Positions 12,297 to 21,885 of a stretch of 64,000 bases of DNA are shown here, one piece after another. The DNA comes from Taxillus chinensis (Eukaryota; Streptophyta; Magnoliopsida; Santalales; Loranthaceae). The stretch is from positions 1,831,989 to 1,895,988 of the forward strand of contig CM042085.1 of assembly GCA_023512835.1 (NCBI GenBank), written 5' to 3'. A model generated the notes under the pieces. It had not been told where the DNA came from, did no database searches, and was given only the letters and a program-made list of their open reading frames with translations. The translations under genes were made by a program, and so were the position numbers. Positions within the stretch are counted from its first letter, which is position 1. Each line of letters starts with the position of its first letter.

Positions 12297-12680
12297 GAGC
12301 ATTCATAACAATTTTGATATTTTTATTCCTATTTTAGGGATAAATAGTAAAAAAAATTGCTTAGTTTTTTAAAACATCAAACATCTCATTCTCCATTTCT
12401 ATGTACATTTATTATTTAATTCATTTTATATTATTTCTCTATCATCCTTTCATTTATTATAACCAATTTAAAAGTCATAACTTTAATATATATTTAAAAA
12501 AATATAGAAAAAACATTTAGGGATGAATAGTAAATTCATATATTTAATGATTTACTATTCATTCTCTATTCTTATACCCTATTTTAGAGAACCTGCTGTC
12601 AATGAGTTTTTGATAATTTTGTATGTTTTTCCCTAAATTATAGACAAAATTAGATTATATGAAATATACTGTGAATGCTC
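12297..12680. mobile_element. PIF/Harbinger-like MITE
   Basis: A 384-bp AT-rich element with no coding capacity. It starts GAGCATTCATAACA and ends ACTGTGAATGCTC, so the ends are imperfect inverted repeats (GAGCATTCA at both tips). It is flanked by TTA at 12294-12296 and 12681-12683, the 3-bp target duplication typical of PIF/Harbinger elements. The family call rests on tip sequence plus target duplication. No related copy was found in the window to confirm the boundaries. Confidence 0.65.
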
Positions 12681-12683
12681 TTA

Positions 12684-13689
12684 TATGTATATTATAAAAT
12701 AATGAACATATCCTCTTCAAGTAATGACCAAGCCATCTTCTTACAATAATGAACTCAAATTTTATATGGACATAAATAATACGAAACTTCTAATGTATTC
12801 TTGCTTCTATTTTCAATAAATATATAGGCAACATATATGGTATGGCATTTTACATTATACAAGTTACTAAAATATAAATTTTAGTAATTACATTATATGA
12901 AGTTTATGTTAACTTCAACATATTAAAGTTGCATTTGGTACAATCCTATTTGTTTGTTGTTTTTAAAAATGATTAACTTTGATAAATTTAAAAGTATTTA
13001 ATTTGAAACTTTAGTTTTTAAAACATGTGTGTCATATAATTAATTTATAAATTGTTTCTAATTATTTTATATTTTCAAATCTAAACTACAATTTTAACAT
13101 GAGACCGAAATAAATTTTTTAACTTTTTTTTTTTATTACCTAGTCCATAAATTTTTTTATTTTTTTAGGATCAATTTTTTTAAAAAAATATATTTTATTA
13201 AAAGCATTTCTTTTATACGAAACATATTATTTCATATTATAATTTAAGTTAAACTTAAACAAAATATAGAAAACATAATACAAAACTAAAACTCGTTCCA
13301 ACATAGAAGTACTAACATTTTCCGTTTTAGTTATTTTAAACTTCAATATATATATATATATATATATATGATATAATAATAACAAGATATTATCAAAAAT
13401 GTATTTACATAAAATTGACATTTTAAATTACAATTTAAATAAGTTTTATATTTTTGATTCAGTGATTAACTCACAGAGTTAGTAATGTCATTCAAATTTG
13501 TAGCCATAAATATGTTCTGAAATACTAATATATACATCTTATAAGATTTTTTAAAAATTATTAGAGTTATTTGTCCTATTTTTCACATATAGTTATTAAC
13601 AGTATTGTATGGTGATTGTGTTATTTTATTTTTCGAACCCAGACCGATGAACTAGTACTCTAAAATCAAATAAAAGCGATTCAAACTTA
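12684..13689. other. AT-rich intergenic DNA
   Basis: Nothing recognisable apart from an (AT)n run at about 13347-13370. Confidence 0.5.
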
Positions 13690-15049
13690 AATCTTAATAA
13701 TTTTAAAGAATTAATATAATTTACATTAATTTTCCAAATATTCTAACGGTGGGCCTATTGGCGGCCTAGTGGATGCCAGCATGCACGTGGCCACTATTTG
13801 GCTTCCCAAATTATGCTTCAGCCTCTTTAGGTGCAATGGTGGTACCAGTGAATGTTGTGGTACCGGTACAATGTCCACTATTTTTATTTTATTTTAATAT
13901 CAAGAGTCACTTTTACAAATTTTTTATTTTTATTTTGTTATTAAAATAATATTTTAACTTTATTTTTTTTATATTTTATCAGGACCTAAAATTTTAAAAT
14001 TAATATAATATGAAGTAAATATTAAATAGTATTTTGTCAGAAACCGGTGACTAAATCTAAAGAGGAACGTCTTTGAATGATGTCACAAAACAAAATTACT
14101 TACTTAACTTTGTTTTATTGAATTTAAAAATAATATAAATCAAAGAATAGTATTTTAAATCATAAAAAACTAAATAACTGTTACTCGAAAAAAAATGCAC
14201 TTGAGCCATCATTACAATATCCGCTCGGCTATTCACACACACACATGACTTGATTATTAAAACTTATCATCTATTTAAATTGAATAATTCAATTATTTGT
14301 TTTGAGTTTCAATTTTGAAATAAAATTCGAAACATTAATGAATTTAATATTTAACATTATAAATATTAAAATTTCATAAATGGAGTTTAATTCGATATAA
14401 TCTAATTTATTTGAATTTTAATTTGACTCCTTAAAATAATTAAATTTTTTATTCTAACAGTCTAGTTTGTTAGGACATAATATTTTAATAATTTATTTTA
14501 TTTTTTAATTAAAATATTACTTTCAAATAAAATAGGCGACACAAATTGAAAAAGAAAAAATGGAATAGAAAATATAATTATTTAAAGTATGATTTATAAT
14601 GTTAAATATTTCTGGATATGGTGAAAAGTATAACTTTTTAATATTATTTTAAATTTATATTCAAACTAATAAAAAATACATTTAGAGAGACTCTCTTAAA
14701 TAGGACATAACATTATAATTCTATTTTGTAAAAGTATTATATTTGAGTTTAAAATTTAAAATTTTTAAGTTTATGGGAATTTTATCATGATTTAATATAT
14801 TTGATTTAATATGTTTTAAAATTATTTTTTAAAAAATATCATATACTATCGGCTCATAATATTGAAAACATAACTGATATAAACACTCATAATTTATTTG
14901 TAATTTTATTTTAAATAAAATCATTACGATTATTATGATTAAATATTACGATTATACATTAACTACACGATCAAATATTTAACATTGCTACTATTTTTAA
15001 GCTTAAACATTAAAGTTCAATAAAAGTAATGTTTAAAGTAGACTTGTAA

Positions 15050-15429
15050 ATAAGCACCCCTGGTCGACCCACGTGGCATTCCTACCCCACGAACGCCCTT
15101 CCCCGGTTAAACCGTTGCCGAAAGCAATCATTTCCACTCCACTCCACACCAAATAAAAACCACATGAATGGAATTGGAATGGCATTCGCATCCCCTCCAA
15201 ATCCCAAATCCCAAATTCCAAACACCACGACACATGAACCACATCATTACTCCCAATCCCCCAAGCGAATAACAACACGCGACATTTGTTTCTACCTCGT
15301 ATAAATGCTTGTCTTCTGTTCTGTCCCATCCCATGGTACCTACCCGGTGAGAGCTAGCTAGCGGACTGACTAAATAATTTTCCGGGGCGAATTAAGTGAA
15401 GGCCGGACGGGACCGATCGATCCTGAAGT
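15050..15429 (+). promoter_or_regulatory. Conserved ALS3-like upstream region, copy 2
   Basis: Counterpart of 4965-5287, with the same candidate TATAAATGCTTG phrase near 15300 and the same GACGGGACCGATCGATCCTG directly before the start codon. Copy 2 carries extra short insertions at about 15180-15260. This suggests both gene copies started with the same promoter. Confidence 0.5.
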
Positions 15430-18329
15430 ATGGATATTGGGTGGATGGCGGAGTTTATGAGGGGAATGGTAAAGCCGCTGGCGGCGCTGGTGGTGGTGTT
15501 GATGGCGGTGGTACTATCCTACTTTCAGAAGCTGGGGATGGAGAGGGAAATGGTTTATTCCATCTTCAGGGCCTTTCTTCAGCTCTCAGTCATTGGTTTC
15601 GTCCTACAGTTCATTTTCACTCAGACCAGTAGCCTCTGGATCGTTCTCGCCTACCTTTTCATGGTATGTGCGTGTGTGTATGTCTTAATTTTAACTTCTA
15701 TTTTTTGGTTAATTGCTTATGATCTTTAGATTACAAATTCCCTATTGCAAACCATATATACATATATAATGTTACAACTCTCGAGTTTGTTTCGGATTAT
15801 CATTAGGATGAGCGATGGATAGGTTAGAATCCTACCTTGGAGAAAATAACCAACCTTGATATAGATCAAAAGTAGCATATCCTAGGGTAGCATAGTGTTT
15901 CATTAGGGTAGCAGAGTGTTTCATGTCTTGTTTGGATTGGTCTATATCCAATTTGTTTTAGGACATTAATCATTGGATTCTAATATAATTGTGTTTTCAC
16001 TTGCGATCTTCATTTCACGAAGAGTTTGTTCTCAATGTTTCGTCTTACTCCCGATTTTCGACTGCGTGTATCATTCACGTTTGACACGTGAAGAAGGTGT
16101 GTTAGTCTTACATTGAAGAAAGTAATCAATCAAGTATAGCTTAATATAGATCAAAGGATATCTTCTCCTACAACCAATTGATTTTAAGACGTTGACCCTT
16201 GATTCTATAAGGATATTAGGATATCATTCATCTTCTTGTTTTTGCAAGTTAACTCAATATTGTATAGAGTAAGTATTTCCACTCACGATATTCATTCCAT
16301 GAAGAGTTTATTCTCAATGTTCTGTTTTACTCACGATTTTCGGCCGGCCGTGTGTATCATTCACGTTGCTGCATGAGGAAGGTATATTAGAGTCCTACAT
16401 TAGAGAAAGTAATCAATTAATAGATTATAATATAAAACTAAGAGTAGTCTTTACTATAGTCAATTAGTTTTAGGTCATTGATAGCATAGTATTGAGTCAT
16501 GACTTCGACCTGTATCATCTCTAGCACTTCTGTTATGTGACAATCAAGCAACAATCCACATTGCTTCCAATCCTACCTTTTATGAACGAACGAAATACAT
16601 CGAAATAGGTTGTCATTTTCTTCGTGAAAAGGTAGCATCAAACAATAAAATTGATGCCAATCCAGTCTCAGCATCAACTCATAGACATTTTCACCAAAGC
16701 ATTGCCCTCCATGATGTTTTTGCCACCGTTGACCAAGATAGTTATATCAGATCCCTACAAGCCATCTTGCGGGGGTATATTAGGGCCAAAATAGATATTT
16801 TTCAATATAGAATTAATGTATAAAAGAACTATTTGATTGAATAATATTAACACACGTTTTCATTAATAAAGTAAATACATCGACTCTATCTTCTTCCTCT
16901 CATTATCTTCTTGTTCTGCACGTTAACGCAATAATGGAACAGCAGAGAGAAAAAGATTGTAGAATTAATATTGTGAATATGCTTGATTTACAGAGAACGA
17001 GCGAAGGGGGATATATATATATCCACACACGTTACTTTGATCTCAATAGCTAAAGTCTAGCAAATTGCTAACTGCAATTAACTTGCTAGCAGACTCAATA
17101 GAGCCTAATCTAACTAATCTCAAAAAACAAATTTTAAAATTTGCAAGATATTACACCAATACCGAGGCCATCAATTTTCATCAGACTGCCTTGAATTGAA
17201 TCTTGCTCGATATCCTCTTGCTTACAAATGATATTGCTTGATATCTAGCTTGCTCGATATTAGTCGCCTCAAGCATCTGATTCTTTGTCATTACATTGCT
17301 CGATATGGTCTTTCTCAATATTGTATGATTGCTCGATATATTGCTTTGTCGAGCTGATTTGGGTTATCAAGTAGACTTAAGATATAGAGCATAGTGTCAC
17401 GCAGAGTAGTGCCTTCGAAAACTGAAAACTTTTTTTTTATTTTTTGTTTTCTGTTAACCCAGGAGGCTTCATATATATACTCTGAGGCCATCTCTCAGAG
17501 TATAGTACCATTTACGATTTAGTAGCTGCCACCGAGTTAATTGCATGCTTTCGTAGTTTGTCCAATATATGGTCTATCCTCATCCCTTGCAGGTATCTGT
17601 TGCTGGTTATACTGCTGGTCAGCGTGCTAAGCATGTCCCTCGAGGGAAGTATATTGCTGCAATCTCCATCCTTGTTGGGACCGCAATAACCATGTTCCTG
17701 CTGGTTTTGCTGAATGTTTTCCCCTTCACCCCGCGGTACATCATCCCCGTTGCAGGCATGATGGTGGGGAATGCGATGACAGTAACAGGGGTCGCAATGA
17801 AAAAACTGCGAGACGATATCAAGATTCAAATGAACCTGGTTGGTACCCCAATTCCTCAACTCTAATTTATCAGTGAGTAACCTTGACTGTCCATAGATCT
17901 TTTGATTAATTTATAATTGCCGGACCAAGTGTACGTGTTACGGACTTTTGACTTTATGAAATATTGGCGCGGTTTTTAGATTTTGATTGGATTGTGTTTC
18001 TTCTCCTTTGGTAGGTGGAGACGGCGTTGGCTCTTGGCGCAACTCCACGACAGGCCACTCTTCAACAAGTGAAAAGGGCTCTAGTGATTGCACTTTCCCC
18101 AACCCTGGACAACGCCAAGACTGTAGGCCTTATCTCCCTCCCTGGAGCCATGACCGGCCTTATAATGGGAGGGGCTTCTCCTCTAGAGGCGATCCAACTG
18201 CAAATTGTTGTGATGAACATGCTTGTTGGAGCGTCCACCGTGAGCAGCCTCACGTGCACATACCTTTGCTGGCCTGCCTTCTTCACTAAAGCTTTCCAGT
18301 TGGAAGCCAAGGTTTTCTCCTCAGAATGA
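15430..18329 (+). CDS. ALS3: ALS3/STAR2-type UPF0014 membrane protein, copy 2
   Basis: Three exons, 15430-15663, 17593-17838 and 18015-18329, giving 264 residues with the same phases and splice positions as copy 1. The frame is fully open, and all family signatures seen in copy 1 are present. The role is the same by family: membrane subunit of a STAR1/STAR2-like ABC complex linked to aluminium tolerance. Differences from copy 1 are at residues 39, 49, 64, 106, 175, 190, 230, 231, 240, 244, 252 and 253, twelve in all. Intron 1 is 1929 nt compared with 339 nt in copy 1, because it holds LTR-like repeats and a copia 3' end in the sense orientation. Splice sites are intact, so the gene should still work, but the inserted DNA could alter splicing or transcript ends. 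Confidence 0.92.
15790..16480 (+). repeat. LTR-like repeats inside ALS3 copy 2 intron 1
   Basis: At least two direct degenerate units about 270-290 bp apart. The phrases TTTTCACTTGCGATCTTCATT (about 16001) and TTTCCACTCACGATATTCATT (about 16277), given here only as landmarks, mark equivalent points. Each is followed by a phrase ending CTCAATGTT. They belong to the same family as 2860-3420. Further landmarks are a TTAGTCTTACATTGAAGAA phrase near 16101 and a related TTAGAGTCCTACATTAGAGA phrase near 16387. Confidence 0.6.
16521..16935 (+). mobile_element. Ty1-copia RNase H 3' end and LTR-like tail
   Basis: Relic of the 3' end of a copia element, sense to the host gene. Translation from 16521 gives an RNase H segment with LLLCDNQATIHIASNP, including the catalytic CDN aspartate context, then FYERTKYIEIGCHFLREKV. 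After a frame break, DIFTKALP appears at 16684. A polypurine tract (GCGGGGG) at about 16769-16775 is followed by TATTAGGGCC, where a 3' LTR would begin. The LTR end and target duplication could not be fixed. It is incomplete and inactive. Confidence 0.75.
17203..17339 (+). repeat. Five-copy TTGCTCGATAT motif cluster
   Basis: The 11-mer TTGCTCGATAT occurs at 17203, 17250, 17296 and 17329, and once with one change (TTGCTTGATAT) at 17234, all in the same direction. It lies in intron 1 of the second ALS3-like gene, downstream of the copia tail. Such spaced short repeats can be enhancer elements of a retrotransposon LTR; that is inference. Confidence 0.7.
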
Positions 18330-19079
18330 TATTATTAGTATTATTATTATGTGCAGTCTGAGGCCATTAAACTCACAGCCTCTTCTCTATCTCAATGTCA
18401 TTAAAACTAATGCCCTGATGATGGTGGGATAATGAGTATATATAATATGGGCTAGTGGAGGGAAATGATGGATAATGTATGAGGAGTGCCGAGCCAACTA
18501 ATGTGTTCCAAAGCAATGTATCAGTTTCACCCTAATGACCAAGATGGAGGTTTTTTAAGTGATGCGTGTTTATGAGTTAATGTATGCCAAATGAGTAAAA
18601 AAAAAAATGTGCTGTGCTATAAAAATGTAAAAAAATTTGTGATAACGCCTTGTTGAGTTTGACTATGAATTTTTTGGTTGTATGATAAATGTTATATGGT
18701 TATTATTTTATTTTGTGAAATCAATGACAATTCTATGGCTTGGACTACAAAAGCTTAATTAAGACAGAAACTCATGACTTGAGTGTAATTCAGGTCATGA
18801 CCCGTGGCCTGAACAGTTTAAAGTACAGATCTCTTATATGGAATGACATTGTATTTACGATAATGGACTATCTATTCTCATTCTCAAGGATGGATATATG
18901 GCATCCAGTTGGATGGAAAATGTTATAATTTAAATTTGGACTAATGAAATATTTTCTATGATAGATCATTAGTTTAAAATTTTTATATATAATTATTAAT
19001 TATATGATCAGTTTTACTATGATTGGATCAATGTTTTATCTCATTCTTATAATTATATATATTTACGTTGTGTAGGTTT

Positions 19080-19600
19080 GTGCTACAGTTCCTATTAGGC
19101 ATTTTATACCAAATTTGATCCTCTTCATGCTGGCATCGCGAAACATTTCCAAGGTATAAAATTGGGGCATGACTGAGGGGCAGGCGGACGTTCTGTTTTC
19201 CTATTTATTTATTATTATTCTAAGTTTCTAACGCATCTAACAAGAGCAAGAAAACTGCAGGGCTGAGGATGCGGAGTCACTTCAATAACCAAGTGTTTAT
19301 GCTACATCATTCCCTTGTCAGGCTTGATGATTGGGAATGCAATGAAAGTTAGAGTCTCCATGGAGATGTTAAGATACGGATAAACTTGGGCGGTGGCTAA
19401 TTAGTCCCATAAACTCAACATTCAACAATGACTTGGCAATGTCTTGGCAACAAGGTGTGATCGATAGATTTTAACTTTTGATTATTATATGTCCAACCTC
19501 TTTTAATTATAATATTTTCTCTGGTTTGTTTGGTAGGTGGAGACGGCATGCATTGGCTCTTGATTGATGTCTGAGGCAACTCCACGACGCGCGTACAGAC
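19080..19600 (+). pseudogene. Decayed third ALS3-like copy
   Basis: Short remnants of exons 2 and 3 of an ALS3-like gene in the right order and strand. At about 19303 the DNA reads YIIPLSGLMIGNAMKV, matching YIIPVAGMMVGNAMTV of the intact copies, and it continues to a stop in the equivalent of DDIKIQMNL. At 19533-19600 the exon 3 acceptor and first codons (GGTAGGTGGAGACGGC) survive, then frameshifts intervene. A faint exon 2 start is visible near 19135. The first exon and the C-terminal half are missing. It is more diverged than the two intact copies are from each other, so it is probably an older duplicate. Confidence 0.8.
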
Positions 19601-19788
19601 CACTTTTATTACGCTTATAATATTTATTGTATTGTTTTGATAAATATGTCATCAAAATTCATCGTCAATATGAAGCTGCTCTGTCCAAGAAACAAGATAA
19701 AGGGAGGGCGAAAAAAAAAACCAATAAATTAGTGACACACCCTCCCTCCCCCAAACACACACACTCACGACTTCATCAGCACACCTTG

Positions 19789-20397
19789 TTAACGTAGCGG
19801 CGGCGACTCGGCCGGCGGATTGGGTTTGCCGGATCCGGTGAAGGGGTTCTCGTTGACGTAATTTCCCGGCGGGTGGTAGGTGCACATGGCGATGAGACCG
19901 CCGGTGTTGCATTTGACGCTGGCGCAGCCGAGGCGGCGGCTCTCCCTCCAGACCACCTGCGTGTAGTGTCCGCAGATCTCGCCAGCGGTGCAGTTGTTGT
20001 TCCGCGCGTCGTAGTGGCGGTTCTCGCTCACCCACAACCGCACCACGTCGGTCGGCGTCCAGTGGTCCTTCCCGCCCCAGAACAGGTTCTCGCCGTACGG
20101 CCCGTCCCTGGAGTGCACCATCCGGCAGTCGGAGGCGAGCTGCGCCACCCAGTCCCGCGCGTACCGGGTGAGGTTCCTGTCCCACGTCAACGGCGGCTCG
20201 TCCATGTGGATGCGGACCTTGTTGTGCGCCTCCACGAACTCCCTTCCAGTTTTGTACCTCGTAAGCGTGACGTTGGCGCTGCGTTTGGAGATGGCCGCGC
20301 CTCCGGAGGGGATTGGTTGAGGCGGTTCAGCTGCGGCTGCGGCTGCGGCTGTGAGAAGAAGGAAGAGGAGGGAGATGGAGAACGTGGGACAGGCCAT
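19789..20397 (-). CDS. PR-1-like CAP superfamily secreted protein
   Basis: Single-exon gene of 202 codons encoding a secreted CAP-domain protein of the pathogenesis-related 1 type. I start at 20397 because MACPTFSISLLFLLL begins a clear signal peptide (about residues 1-23, with an alanine run). An upstream ATG at 20562 in frame would hide it. The CAP domain includes FVEAHNKVR, PLTWDRNLTRYARDW, GENLFWG, the CAP signature GHYTQVVWRESRRLGCA, and CTYHPPGN, which matches the CxYxPxGN pattern before the CAPE peptide site. Six cysteines are in the domain, as usual. The C-terminus runs on past the usual end as a proline-rich tail (FTGSGKPNPPAESPPLR). The family binds sterols or acts in defence; which applies here is unknown. 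Confidence 0.93.
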   Translation of the reverse strand: MACPTFSISLLFLLLTAAAAAAAEPPQPIPSGGAAISKRSANVTLTRYKTGREFVEAHNKVRIHMDEPPLTWDRNLTRYARDWVAQLASDCRMVHSRDGPYGENLFWGGKDHWTPTDVVRLWVSENRHYDARNNNCTAGEICGHYTQVVWRESRRLGCASVKCNTGGLIAMCTYHPPGNYVNENPFTGSGKPNPPAESPPLR

Positions 20398-21885
20398 GGG
20401 CGTTTGGTGGGAAGTTCGCGCGGTTGGACCGCTGTCGATGAAATATTGGCAGACAGCAGCGGCGAGAGGGGGAGGGACGAGGGACAGGCTTTTATTGTTT
20501 CTGGTCAAAAAAAACCATACAGTTTGTTCCAGGCGTGTTGTGTTTGTGTCACCCCCAACCAATTTGCCAACAATAGTCTCAAGCCCCTAACCTCGTGGAG
20601 GGTCGATCGTCTTCTATATATATATATATTACCCGATAACCTTTATTTATTTATTACTAATTACTTCCAAAAAAAAAAAACTTTTATCTCAAATTCTCAA
20701 TGAAGAAGACATGCTGCCAATGCCTGAATTGTGTCTCGTTTGTTATGGATTTATTTGATTTGATTGATTCCTCGTTTTGGCTCACGACTTGGTGTATAAA
20801 AATTTATAAATTTGGGAGGTCAAAGAAGAACTGTTGGGAAATGCATTTTTAGCTTTAAAGCTGTTTTTTTTTTCTCCAACCCCCAAACAGTCCTTTTTTA
20901 AAATGGAGCTTCTAAGTAGGATTAAAATATTTCTGGAATGGAATGGCAAGCCACTAGCCAGCAGAATCCACAACAGTATTTTTAAAAAAGAACTGTTAAT
21001 TATGAATAGATAATGATTTTTTTTCTGACAATATATTTGTCATTTTCTAGTAAAAAGATTATCTTTGAATATTTGTATATATAAATTCTAAAAGCCTCAA
21101 GGATAACATTTTTTAATATGAATTTGCATATGAATTCCAAAAATCATAAATTTATATTAGATTAGTGCTACTTCGTACCGAATCCTAATTGTCTGTTCTG
21201 TCCACAACAGCATATTTGGATTAAAAATCCCACCGAGCATTAAAATGTCTGATCAATTATGACCACGGCAAACATATATAAAACTATCACTTTAACTTAT
21301 TTATATTTACCGTTGGGAGAACATTTTATAATTTAAACATTAAAGACTAATTTGGGACATACAATTAATTAAGTCAGCACACCAATAAAACGAAGGAGCG
21401 TGCGTGCTGATCACATCCGTTTGGGCGTTGCTTCTTAGTCATGGCACCATCATCCCTTTCATAGAATGTCATTACGAGAAGTAATCAAGAACCACGCACA
21501 GCCCACGCCTCAATTTACGGCCTGGATGAACTTTACGTTTGCTTGAGAAAATTGGTCGCCAAATGCTTGTTGGTATTTGAATCATATTCACGACTGATTT
21601 TTCAAAACACGGTGGGTGGCCGTATCATGATAAACTAACAAGCTTTTTAAATTTCATTTTTAGCCAAAGAGAAGTTAACTAAAAATCACAAACACAACGT
21701 AAGATTATAAAACTAAAAGAAACGAAGTATTACCAGGCTCGCAATCATAAAAATAAGGTTTTGGAAATAAGCTCTCCCGGGCTCTCATGATGGGTCCATA
21801 AAAAACGGAAACAGCTAGCAAACGTCTAAGAGAGAGCCTTGCAGAGAAGGCAATAATATCCAGTACGCGGGGGTTTCAAAATACT
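20398..21885. other. Intergenic, PR-1 upstream and SR gene 3' flank
   Basis: Holds the PR-1-like promoter and probably the SR gene 3' UTR near 21800-21885. A short (TA)n lies at about 20617-20630. I see no gene. Confidence 0.5.

Larger units (their letters stand above)
13690..18930 (+). repeat. ALS3-like tandem duplication, unit 2
   Basis: Second duplication unit, homologous to 3610-7140 in the same orientation. It is longer chiefly because about 1.6 kb of repeat DNA was inserted in the first intron of the gene. The left edge is near 13690, where a phrase with GATGCCAGCATG also occurs in unit 1 at about 3750. The right edge is near 18930. The AT-rich stretch 13870-15040 holds no gene. Confidence 0.8.

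Noticed and set aside
17204..17339. CRISPR-like spacing of TTGCTCGATAT
   Set aside because: Plant nuclear DNA, irregular spacing and 11-bp units; not a CRISPR array.
19873..20703. Plus-strand frame of 276 codons opposite the PR-1-like gene
   Set aside because: Antisense shadow of a GC-rich gene; no domain, and the minus strand encodes a complete CAP protein.
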